DNA of 21,614 nt from Cytophagia bacterium (lineage in GTDB: Bacteria > Bacteroidota > Bacteroidia > Cytophagales > Cyclobacteriaceae). The notes beneath the pieces are model-generated. The model saw only the letters and a list, made by a program, of their open reading frames with translations. It was not told the DNA's origin and made no database searches. How positions within the stretch are numbered: the stretch's first letter is position 1; every line of letters begins with the position of its first letter. The position numbers and the translations under genes were made by a program. Below are positions 14,322-21,614 of this stretch, in pieces. Location: positions 1 through 21,614 of the forward strand of contig JABXIP010000337.1 of the NCBI GenBank assembly GCA_013373005.1, written 5' to 3'.

Positions 14322-15695
14322 ATGACTATGAAAACTAAAAATATACTTGTATCACTCCTATTGATATTCTGTGCTTCAGCTTATGCGCAGGCTCCAAAGG
14401 GTGATGTTTTATTCAAAGGTGGTACCGTAATTACAGTTACTAATGGTACTCTTGAAAACACAGACGTACTGGTTCGTGATGGTAAAATCACAAGAATTGG
14501 TAAAGATCTGAGAGCTCCAAACGGAGTTGAGACTGTAGATATCAGTGGAAAATTCTTGATGCCGGGCATCATCGATGCTCACTCTCACATTGCAGGTTCT
14601 GCCATTAACGAAGGAACCAGCCAGGTGACTGCTGAGGTAAGCATGGAAGATGTATTAGATCCTTACGATGTTTCTATTTATAGAGCATTGGCCGGTGGTG
14701 TAACTTCTATTCACCTGATGCACGGTTCTGCTAACGTAATTGGTGGACAGAATGAAACTATGAAGCTTCGTTGGGGACAAACTGATCCTGATATGCTTCG
14801 TTTCGAAGGTGCTCCTAGAACGATCAAATTCGCTTTGGGTGAAAACCCAACCAGAGGAGCAAGAGCAAGAGGTATTCAACCTCAAAGCCGTATGGGTGTT
14901 GAAATGATGTTGAGAAACTCATTCTCACAGGCTGTTGAATACAAAAAGAAGTGGGATGCTTACAATGCTGATAAGAATCCAAGAAAAATTGCTCCAGAGT
15001 ATGACCTGAGAATGCAGACTTTGGTGGACATCATGAATGGTGATGTTTGGGTGAATTGTCACTCATACAGAGCTGATGAGATCTATATGTTGATGAAGGT
15101 ATTCAGCGATTTCAACATTCCAAGAATTAACTTCCAGCACGCTAATGAAGCTTACAAAGTAGCTCCTGAATTGGCTGCCTTTGGTGCAACTGCTTCAGTA
15201 TTTGCCGACTGGTGGGCTTACAAGCTAGAGGTTTACTACTCTACTGCTTACAATGCGGCTATTCTTACTGAGAACGGTGTATTGACATCAATCAACTCAG
15301 ATTCAGGAGAGTTAATTCGTCACCTTTTCCACGAAGCAGCTAAGACTCAGAAATACGGAAACCTTTCAGATGACGAAGCCATTGCGCTTGTTACTTTGAA
15401 CCCTGCTAAGCAGTTGGGTATCGATGGCCGAGTAGGTTCTATCGAGGTAGGTAAAGACGCTGATATCGCCATCTTCAATGCTCATCCCCTTTCAACTTAC
15501 GCTATTCCATTGTTGACTTATGTTGACGGTGTGAAATACTTCGACAAGGAGAATGACAAGAAAGATCAGAGGCTTTATGTTGACCCAGAGTCAAGCATAG
15601 AGCAAATCACTATATTTAATAGAGAAGATATGGATAGATGCATGGAAGGTGCTCATATCTTCAGTTTCGAAGAATTATTTTCTAATAACAAATGA
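14322..15695 (+). CDS. Secreted metal-dependent amidohydrolase (catalytic member of the operon)
   Basis: A 457-aa protein with a signal peptide (about 1-23, ending in ASAYAQ). The metal-binding residues are all recognisable: His87 and His89 in IDAHSHIAG, His247 in VNCHSYR, His273 in NFQHANE and Asp327 in INSDSGE. A Lys in TIKFALGENP (169) is in a conserved-looking position and could be the carboxylated bridging lysine. By family it hydrolyses cyclic amide or peptide-like bonds in the periplasm. The specific substrate cannot be told. Two ATGs (14322, 14328) are possible starts. It sits between two paralogues without the HxH motif, with 5 nt to the previous gene and a 4-nt ATGA overlap with the next, so the three are probably translated together. 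Confidence 0.88.
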   Translation: MTMKTKNILVSLLLIFCASAYAQAPKGDVLFKGGTVITVTNGTLENTDVLVRDGKITRIGKDLRAPNGVETVDISGKFLMPGIIDAHSHIAGSAINEGTSQVTAEVSMEDVLDPYDVSIYRALAGGVTSIHLMHGSANVIGGQNETMKLRWGQTDPDMLRFEGAPRTIKFALGENPTRGARARGIQPQSRMGVEMMLRNSFSQAVEYKKKWDAYNADKNPRKIAPEYDLRMQTLVDIMNGDVWVNCHSYRADEIYMLMKVFSDFNIPRINFQHANEAYKVAPELAAFGATASVFADWWAYKLEVYYSTAYNAAILTENGVLTSINSDSGELIRHLFHEAAKTQKYGNLSDDEAIALVTLNPAKQLGIDGRVGSIEVGKDADIAIFNAHPLSTYAIPLLTYVDGVKYFDKENDKKDQRLYVDPESSIEQITIFNREDMDRCMEGAHIFSFEELFSNNK

Positions 15696-17038
15696 TAGAA
15701 GACATGAAAAACATTAAGAAACTGTTTTCTGCATTGCTGATGCTAACCTTGGTTCCCCTTCTGTCATTTGCTCAGGAAGATGATCAGGTGCTGAAGGCCG
15801 AATACGGCAAGTTTGCATTGACCAATGCCAAAATTTACACCGTGACTAATGGTGTAATTGAGAATGGAACACTGATAATCAACAACGGAATTATTGAAGC
15901 TGTTGGTGCTAATGTGCAAATACCGAGCGATGCTCAGGTAATTGATGTAGCCGGAAAAGAGATTTATCCGGGTATGATTGATGGAGGTACAACGCTAGGT
16001 TTGAATGAGATCGGAAGTATTGCTGAAGCGCAAGATTTCAGAGAATTCGGCCAAATCACTCCTCAAATGCAAGCACTTTCTGCAGTTAACCCAAATGCCA
16101 CCGCTATTCCGGTAACAAGAGTAAGTGGTGTTACTACGGTTTGGACAATGCCTCAAGGTGGGGTTCTTCCTGGTACTGCTGCAACCATCAACTTGTTCGG
16201 TTACACTCCTGACCAAATGTTTGCCGGTCAGAGAGGAATTGTAATGAACTACCCTTCTACCGGTGGTGGAAGAAGATGGAGAAGACTTTCTGAAGACGAA
16301 TTGAAGAAGCGTCAGGAAAGAGCCATGAAGGAAGTGAATGACACTTGGGACAAAGCTGAGCTTTACGCTAAGATTGAGAATGCCGATGATGTGAGAAACT
16401 ATCCTGAAATTGAGGCATTGGTTCCAGTTGTTAAAGGTGAAACACCTTTGTTTATTGAAGTGAATGCTGCTCAGGATATTCTTAACGCTATTGAGTGGGT
16501 TGGAACAAGAGGCTACAAAAAAGTAATCCTTACCGGAGTTTCTGAAGGTTGGAGAGTTGCTGAAGAAATTGCAAAATCAGGTCTTCCTGTAATTGCAGGA
16601 CCTGTTCAGGCAATTCCTACTCGTGACTCAGATGCGTATGATGCAGCTTATGCTAACCCGGGCATTATGTCTAATGCTGGTGTAAAAGTTGCTTTGAGAA
16701 CTATGGATAATGAGAATGTAAGAAACCTTCCTTACCATGCTGGTTTTGCTGCTGCATACGGAATGGGTAAAGAAGAAGCATTAAAAGCCATCACAATCAA
16801 CGCTGCTGAGATTCTTGGTATTGGCGATCAGGTAGGATCAATTGAAGTTGGTAAGAAAGCTAACTTCTTCGTTTCAACAGGCGATCCTTTTGAGACATCT
16901 ACCAAAATCACTGACTTGTTCATTGACGGTTACAAAGTGCCAATGACTTCTCGTCATATCAGACTTTACGATGAATTCTTGAACAGAAACCCAGGTGTAG
17001 ATAAAACTAAGCCGGTAATCGATATCAAGAAGAAATAA
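15692..17038 (+). CDS. Amidohydrolase-like protein lacking the HxH motif
   Basis: A 448-aa secreted paralogue; the ATG at 15692 overlaps the TGA of the previous gene, and a second ATG at 15704 directly precedes the signal peptide (KKLFSALLMLTLVPLLSFAQ). The fold is that of amidohydrolases (ALTNAKIYTVTNGVIENGTL near the start, INAAEILGIGDQVGSIEVGKKANFFV near the end). The D-x-H-x-H position reads IDGGTTLG, so both histidines are absent, and no N-S-D motif replaces the late Asp. It shares segments with the first gene of the operon (SDAQVIDVAGKEIYPGMIDG and the M-x-x-G-x-L-P-G-x-x-A loop), so these two are closer to each other than to the middle gene. It is probably a structural subunit or pseudoenzyme. 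The operon ends here with a terminator. Confidence 0.86.
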   Translation: MIEDMKNIKKLFSALLMLTLVPLLSFAQEDDQVLKAEYGKFALTNAKIYTVTNGVIENGTLIINNGIIEAVGANVQIPSDAQVIDVAGKEIYPGMIDGGTTLGLNEIGSIAEAQDFREFGQITPQMQALSAVNPNATAIPVTRVSGVTTVWTMPQGGVLPGTAATINLFGYTPDQMFAGQRGIVMNYPSTGGGRRWRRLSEDELKKRQERAMKEVNDTWDKAELYAKIENADDVRNYPEIEALVPVVKGETPLFIEVNAAQDILNAIEWVGTRGYKKVILTGVSEGWRVAEEIAKSGLPVIAGPVQAIPTRDSDAYDAAYANPGIMSNAGVKVALRTMDNENVRNLPYHAGFAAAYGMGKEEALKAITINAAEILGIGDQVGSIEVGKKANFFVSTGDPFETSTKITDLFIDGYKVPMTSRHIRLYDEFLNRNPGVDKTKPVIDIKKK

Positions 17039-17056
17039 TCATAAAGACTATTCCAT

Positions 17057-17088
17057 AAAAAGCACTCTCATTTGGGAGTGCTTTTTTT
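17057..17088 (+). terminator. Rho-independent terminator of the amidohydrolase operon
   Basis: GCACTCTC (17062-17069) pairs with GGGAGTGC (17074-17081) around an ATTT loop with one T-G pair. It is flanked by A5 and followed by seven T. It begins 18 nt after the last stop codon and only 11 nt before the next gene. Confidence 0.9.
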
Positions 17089-17098
17089 ATATTGAAAA

Positions 17099-17647
17099 AT
17101 GAACAATATCACACACGAGTTCAGGTACCTAAGGTCCCTGTTGAATGGCACCAAGAAACTTCACAAGCTTAAATCCGGGTGGAAAACTTCATACTTGTTA
17201 AGAGTTCTTGGAGCTTATCTAGTATTAGACCTGGCACTCAATCTGATTATTGGCTACCCTCTCTTTACTCTGCTAGAGGATTATTATGATACATATACAG
17301 AGGTTCTGGAATCTCCTTTGGAATGGCTTATTATAGGTGTAACTATTGTACCGCTTATTGAGGAAATCATCTTCAGAGGCCCAATGACTTTAGCTAAAAA
17401 GAACATAAAAGCCACTCAATGGCTGTTTTGGTTGTTGACGATAGCCTTTGCCTTGGTTCACATCACAAACTATGATTTCGATATTATACCTATCTGGGCA
17501 TATCCATTAATGGTACTTCCACAGTTCATAACAGGAATACTTTTAGGAGTTGTAAGAATCAGGTTTGGACTGAGATACAGCATCATTCTTCACTCAGCAT
17601 TCAATTTCGTTCTACTTGTTCCTGAAACTATCTGGAATCAATCATAA
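17099..17647 (+). CDS. CPBP family intramembrane protease (CAAX/Abi type)
   Basis: A 182-aa multi-pass membrane protein. The three hallmarks of the CPBP/Rce1-like family are present: EE-x-x-x-R in PLIEEIIFRGP (Glu88, Glu89, Arg93), His121 in ALVHITNYD, and His165/Asn169 in LHSAFNF. About five hydrophobic segments surround them. Family members cleave within or close to the membrane and are linked to prenyl-protein processing, bacteriocin immunity or regulation; the substrate here is unknown. The ATG lies 11 nt after the preceding terminator, so it must either use read-through or a promoter in the terminator region. The last 10 bp overlap tail-to-tail with the convergent propeller gene. Confidence 0.88.
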   Translation: MNNITHEFRYLRSLLNGTKKLHKLKSGWKTSYLLRVLGAYLVLDLALNLIIGYPLFTLLEDYYDTYTEVLESPLEWLIIGVTIVPLIEEIIFRGPMTLAKKNIKATQWLFWLLTIAFALVHITNYDFDIIPIWAYPLMVLPQFITGILLGVVRIRFGLRYSIILHSAFNFVLLVPETIWNQS

Positions 17648-20244
17648 TCTACCACTTCAAATTCTCTGCTTAATTCCTCATTTCCGACAAGCAGATGCAG
17701 TGTATATTTACCTCTTTTGATAAAATCATTGAAGTGAATAAAGTACGCCTCATCACTGAATACTTGCTTGAGAATTAGGTCCCACCGATATTGGTTCAAA
17801 CCCTTTCTGCCCACTAGCTCCTTGCTCCAAATATCCTCGTCCTTATTGTTCTTTATGAGCAAAGTAACCTCCTGCGCTTTTGGCAAATTATAGCTTATGG
17901 TGGTTTTAGACATTGTTTCAAATTCAGGCTGTCTATGGGTATCGCCAAACTTGGGTCTTCTGAATTCAGGAAGGTCATACAAAATCACCTGATCTTTTGG
18001 CTCTTTTGCTTCACGAATTGGCTTAAGGTTTACTCTATAAATCCCTCGACCATGAGTGGCCACCACCAGGTCTTGTGCGCTCTCTTGAATGGCTAGGTCC
18101 GCCACGCTCACTGCAGGTAAATCGGTACCCAATAAAGACCAACTTTCACCTTTATCTACACTGATATAAACTCCACGATAAAGCCCTGCATAGAGAATAT
18201 CTTCATCGGTTGGGTCTTCTCGAATTACATTGGCTGTCTCATTGGGCAAATCAGCACTCACAGATTTCCAGCTAGCACCATAATCTTCAGAAACAAACAC
18301 ATGAGCTCCTAAGTCGTCATAGTTCATACCACTAAGGGTAACATAAACTCTTGACTCCTTGAAGTTGGATGGCTCAATACTGATGACATAATTAGTCGGC
18401 AAACCAGTTGAATGCTCCTCCCAACCTTTTCCATCATCTTTGCTTACCCAGAAGGCCCCTTTGTCTGTTCCCATATATAACAATCCTGGTTTTATTGGTG
18501 ATTCAGCCAATGCACCTGCGGCTACAGACCTTCGATCTTCATCGGCCGACTGTGCAAGGTCTCCACTGATTACCTCCCAATCATCTCCTCGATTGGTACT
18601 TTTGAAAACGTAGTTTCCTGCATGATAAAGGGTTTTATGATCGTGTTTTGAGATGAAATAAGGCGTCATGTAGTTGAACCTTAAAATTCCTTCATGGTCT
18701 CTTGGTAGCCTGGGCCTGATTGAAACCGATTTATCGGCTGCCATATCCTTTCTATGAGCAGCACCATTCTGCATACTAAAGTAAACCGTATTGGGATCAG
18801 TAACATCTACACAGGTAACGCAGCCATCGCCCCCACTCCAGGCATCTATCCAAATGTATCTCCAGCCTTTGGCATATCTTGGGTCGTATTCCAGTGATGG
18901 CCCATAAACACTGGCATCATCCTGAACACCTCCATATATATTGTATGGCTCCTGATCATCAACATCGATATCATAGAATTCACCTGCCGGAATATTATTA
19001 TGATGAAGCCATGTTTTTCCCTTATCCATTGTGGTATAAAGCCCACCATCATTTACCAAAGCCATATGACTTGGATTAGTTGGATTAATCCACATTTCGC
19101 AGTTATCCAGATGCAGGAAATCTGCGGCCATTGGGAAAATATGGTAGATGTCTCCACCTAAGTAGTCAAAGGTCATCCCGCCATCTTCACTGTGAGCGAC
19201 ACGAGGGCCAAGACCATAAATCTCATTGTCATTCTGAGGATTCACATACATATCGGCAAAGTACCAGCCGATAGTTGAGAAGAAAGGCATGCCCTTTTCA
19301 TGCGTCATCTCCCAGCTATTTCCACCATTAAAGGTGCGGTAGAACTTACCCCAACCTTCACCTTCTGGTCTGTTTCGATGATCTACCAAGGCATATGCTT
19401 TATTCGGATTTGAATAGGAAACAGCTAAACCAATTCTACCTACATCCTTGTCATTCGGCAATCCTGAGCTAACCTTTTTCCAGGTTGACCCTCCATCTTC
19501 ACTCTTATATATACCACTGTTTTCACCATGAACCTGTGGGCTATGTTGCCACATAGAAGTGTAGACAATATTGGGGTCGGAAGGTGCAATCACAATATCA
19601 TTAGCTCCCGTTTGCTCGTTCACATATAAAACCTGCAGCCAGGTTTTGCCACCATCTTCAGTTCGGTATACGCCCCTATTTTCATTATCAGACCAGAAAT
19701 GACCCAGAACTGCCACCAGCGCTATATCGGGGTTAGTCGGATGAACTGCAATCTCTCCAATATGCCATGAATCATTCAAGCCTAAATGCCTCCAGGTTTC
19801 TCCTGCATCATCAGAGCGATAAACGCCAGTTCCGGGCATGGTAAAGTTCCTTGGCTTCTTCAGACTCTCTCCTGTCCCGAGGTAAATAATATCGGAATTG
19901 GAAGGCGCCAGCGTAATATCTCCGATTCCCAAGGCAGCCTGATTCTCAAAGATCGGTTCCCAGGTAAGTCCATTGTTGACAGTCTTCCATAAGTTTCCCG
20001 AACCAAAAGCTACATACATGGTACCTGGATTATTGATATCCACTTGAATAGCATCTGCTCTTGCCGAGTTGATGGTTGGCCCAACTTGAACCCATTCGAC
20101 ATTAAAGGTGGTCTGCTCCTTCTTTTGCTGATATTGTCGAAAAGAAGCCATTAATGGCGATTCCGGCTGCTGCGCTTTTAAAGTAACGCTGGCAGATAGT
20201 GTGAGCAGACAAGAAACAATCAATGAAAAGCGATTACGAGTCAT
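17638..20244 (-). CDS. Secreted Asp-box (BNR/sortilin-like) beta-propeller protein
   Basis: An 868-aa protein with a signal peptide (about 1-24, ending in TLKAQ). It carries about ten Asp-box repeats of the S/T-x-D-x-G-x-T-W type, for example SDDAGETW (144-151), TEDGGKTW (195-202), SEDGGSTW (248-255), SEDGGMTF, TMDKGKTW, STNRGDDW, SKDDGKGW, SEDYGASW and SVDKGESW (695-702). These form one or two beta-propellers as in sortilin/VPS10 and BNR-repeat glycosyl hydrolase-like proteins. The last 90 residues form a separate beta-rich domain (ISYNLPKAQEVTLLIKNN onwards). Such proteins are common in Bacteroidota and are often annotated as glycosyl hydrolases, but no catalytic site is evident, so binding or processing of proteins is as likely. 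No C-terminal sorting domain is seen. Confidence 0.88.
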   Translation of the reverse strand: MTRNRFSLIVSCLLTLSASVTLKAQQPESPLMASFRQYQQKKEQTTFNVEWVQVGPTINSARADAIQVDINNPGTMYVAFGSGNLWKTVNNGLTWEPIFENQAALGIGDITLAPSNSDIIYLGTGESLKKPRNFTMPGTGVYRSDDAGETWRHLGLNDSWHIGEIAVHPTNPDIALVAVLGHFWSDNENRGVYRTEDGGKTWLQVLYVNEQTGANDIVIAPSDPNIVYTSMWQHSPQVHGENSGIYKSEDGGSTWKKVSSGLPNDKDVGRIGLAVSYSNPNKAYALVDHRNRPEGEGWGKFYRTFNGGNSWEMTHEKGMPFFSTIGWYFADMYVNPQNDNEIYGLGPRVAHSEDGGMTFDYLGGDIYHIFPMAADFLHLDNCEMWINPTNPSHMALVNDGGLYTTMDKGKTWLHHNNIPAGEFYDIDVDDQEPYNIYGGVQDDASVYGPSLEYDPRYAKGWRYIWIDAWSGGDGCVTCVDVTDPNTVYFSMQNGAAHRKDMAADKSVSIRPRLPRDHEGILRFNYMTPYFISKHDHKTLYHAGNYVFKSTNRGDDWEVISGDLAQSADEDRRSVAAGALAESPIKPGLLYMGTDKGAFWVSKDDGKGWEEHSTGLPTNYVISIEPSNFKESRVYVTLSGMNYDDLGAHVFVSEDYGASWKSVSADLPNETANVIREDPTDEDILYAGLYRGVYISVDKGESWSLLGTDLPAVSVADLAIQESAQDLVVATHGRGIYRVNLKPIREAKEPKDQVILYDLPEFRRPKFGDTHRQPEFETMSKTTISYNLPKAQEVTLLIKNNKDEDIWSKELVGRKGLNQYRWDLILKQVFSDEAYFIHFNDFIKRGKYTLHLLVGNEELSREFEVVDYD

Positions 20245-20392
20245 TTAGAGAACTTTATTGGAAGAGATTAAAATAGTCAATAGATCATCAGCTTCAGCAA
20301 AATCATTTGTTTTCGGCAAAATACTCCTTTAAATATGGTATAGGTTTCAGGCTCATAACATGAAGTGAATATTATTTCCCATCCAATTCAAC

Positions 20393-20400
20393 TATTTTTG
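20393..20400 (+). promoter_or_regulatory. Candidate Bacteroidota -7 promoter box of mnmA
   Basis: TATTTTTG matches the Bacteroidota -7 consensus TAnnTTTG exactly and lies 36 nt upstream of the mnmA ATG. A good -33 TTG element at the usual distance was not found, so this is a candidate only. Confidence 0.42.
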
Positions 20401-20436
20401 CAGAACTGTTGTTAGCCCATGTAATTGGCGAAAATC

Positions 20437-21614
20437 ATGAGTAAAAGAGTCGTAGTTGGTTTATCGGGAGGAGTTGATTCCAGTGTTACTGCACATCTGC
20501 TGTTGGAGCAGGGCTATGAAGTAATAGCCATGTTTATGCGTAACTGGGTAGATGATTCTGTCATTATCTCAGATGAATGCCCATGGGTTGAGGACAGTAA
20601 TGATGCGCTTGCTGTTGCCGAAAAACTCGGTATTCCGTTTCATGTAATAGATCTTAGTGAGCAATACAAAGAGCGTATTGTTGACTATATGTTCAGAGAA
20701 TATGAAAAAGGTAGAACGCCTAACCCCGATATACTCTGCAACCGTGAAGTAAAATTCGACATATTCCTCAATGCAGCTATGAAGCTAAAAGCCGACTATG
20801 TCGCAACGGGACATTATGCTCAAAAAGAAACCTTCATTAATGAAGAAGGAAAAGAAATTCACCGACTGATTGCTGGAGCTGATCCAGGCAAAGACCAGAG
20901 TTATTTCCTTTGTCAGCTAAGTCAAGAGCAATTATCTAAAGCACTCTTCCCAATCGGGCATCTTCAAAAAAGTGAGGTAAGAAAAATTGCCAAGGAACAA
21001 GATTTGATTACCGCAGAAAAGAAAGACTCTCAGGGGCTATGCTTTATTGGCAAAGTGAGATTGCCTGACTTCCTGCAACAGCAGCTAAAACCAAAAACCG
21101 GAGAGATCAGGGAACTGGAAGCTGATGCACATAACTTTGAAGCCCTCAAATTGAATGGATCAGCCACTTATGCTTCTAAGAAAGAAGAGCTTGTAGCGCT
21201 CACTACTCCTTATTCTTATCAACCTACTGATGGTAAAAAAGTAGGTGAGCATAATGGAGCACACTATTACACTATTGGTCAAAGAAAAGGACTTGGTGTG
21301 GGTGGTACTCCTGAGCCATTATTCGTTATTGAGAAAGATACCGAGAGTAATGTAATCTATACTGGCCAGGGAGAAAATCATCCGGGATTGCTCAGAAAAG
21401 GTCTTTTTGTGCCGAATGAAGACGTACATTGGGTTCGTCCGGACCTAGCTCTAGCCGTTGGTCAATCAAAAGAATATCTGGGTCGAATTCGTTACAGACA
21501 ACCTTTAGAAAAGCTTGAAGTCTTCAGCGAACCGGAAGGTCTCTACTTCATTTTCGAGAACTATCAGAAAGGAATTGCACCCGGACAATTCGTGGCTTGG
21601 TATGATGGCAACGA
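20437..21614 (+). CDS. mnmA: tRNA-specific 2-thiouridylase MnmA (3' end cut by window)
   Basis: 392 codons are visible and the frame is still open at the window end; the family is about 400 aa here, so only a few codons are missing. The N-terminal PP-loop SGGVDSS (about 10-16) binds ATP. The two catalytic cysteines are Cys101 in PDILCNREVKF and Cys202 in SQGLCFIGKV. Other family marks are ATGHYAQ, ADPGKDQSYFLCQLSQEQL and the C-terminal TIGQRKGLGVGG. The enzyme activates C2 of U34 in tRNA for Lys, Glu and Gln by adenylation and inserts sulfur. The ATG at 20437 directly precedes SKRVVVGLSGGVDSS, the expected N-terminus. It is a housekeeping gene on its own transcript, divergent from the propeller gene. 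Confidence 0.95.
   Translation, partial: MSKRVVVGLSGGVDSSVTAHLLLEQGYEVIAMFMRNWVDDSVIISDECPWVEDSNDALAVAEKLGIPFHVIDLSEQYKERIVDYMFREYEKGRTPNPDILCNREVKFDIFLNAAMKLKADYVATGHYAQKETFINEEGKEIHRLIAGADPGKDQSYFLCQLSQEQLSKALFPIGHLQKSEVRKIAKEQDLITAEKKDSQGLCFIGKVRLPDFLQQQLKPKTGEIRELEADAHNFEALKLNGSATYASKKEELVALTTPYSYQPTDGKKVGEHNGAHYYTIGQRKGLGVGGTPEPLFVIEKDTESNVIYTGQGENHPGLLRKGLFVPNEDVHWVRPDLALAVGQSKEYLGRIRYRQPLEKLEVFSEPEGLYFIFENYQKGIAPGQFVAWYDGN

Overview
The window looks like a chromosomal segment of a marine-type Bacteroidota (order Cytophagales or a close relative). The reasons are the proteins it encodes: a DUF5117-type zinc metalloprotease, an Asp-box propeller protein, a PKD-LamG protein and a TPR-LytS/LytTR two-component pair. 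The lack of clear Shine-Dalgarno sites and a TAnnTTTG-type promoter box before mnmA point the same way. No integrase, transposase, rRNA, tRNA or CRISPR is visible.

Layout. 1-189 is the 3' end of a gamma-glutamyltransferase gene. 190-520 has no intact gene but holds a broken LytTR DNA-binding-domain relic. 520-3937 is the most unusual part: small same-strand genes separated by five imperfect inverted-repeat sites with the architecture of integron attC sites. I read this as a four-cassette array without a visible integrase (CALIN-like). The cassettes carry (1) a small membrane protein, a 36-aa ORF and an 84-codon ORF without ATG; (2) a DUF5412-like protein; (3) an unknown 220-aa protein; and (4) a protein with a C-terminal TIR-like domain, a plausible anti-phage effector. 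In each cassette the first 9-10 bases are the reverse complement of the R'' core at its own end, as expected if each can exist as a circle with its own attC.

3939-8458: an NTF2/SnoaL-like secreted protein and a membrane fatty-acid-hydroxylase/sterol-desaturase protein (both minus strand) are separated by a repeat-rich gap (4461-4968). Divergent from the second is an 830-aa secreted zinc metalloprotease, which ends in a strong terminator. 8655-12389 (minus strand): a secreted PKD-LamG protein and a two-component system (LytTR regulator and TPR histidine kinase, 2 nt apart).

12616-17038 (plus strand): a tight three-gene operon of secreted amidohydrolase paralogues. Only the middle one keeps the metal-binding residues; the outer two have lost the HxH motif and are probably non-catalytic partners. 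It ends in a terminator and is followed by a CPBP intramembrane protease that overlaps tail-to-tail with a large Asp-box propeller protein on the minus strand. The window ends inside mnmA (tRNA 2-thiouridylase).

Apart from the cassette region and the repeat module, the window is ordinary chromosomal content. Protein assignments rest on motifs read by eye, not on database searches.
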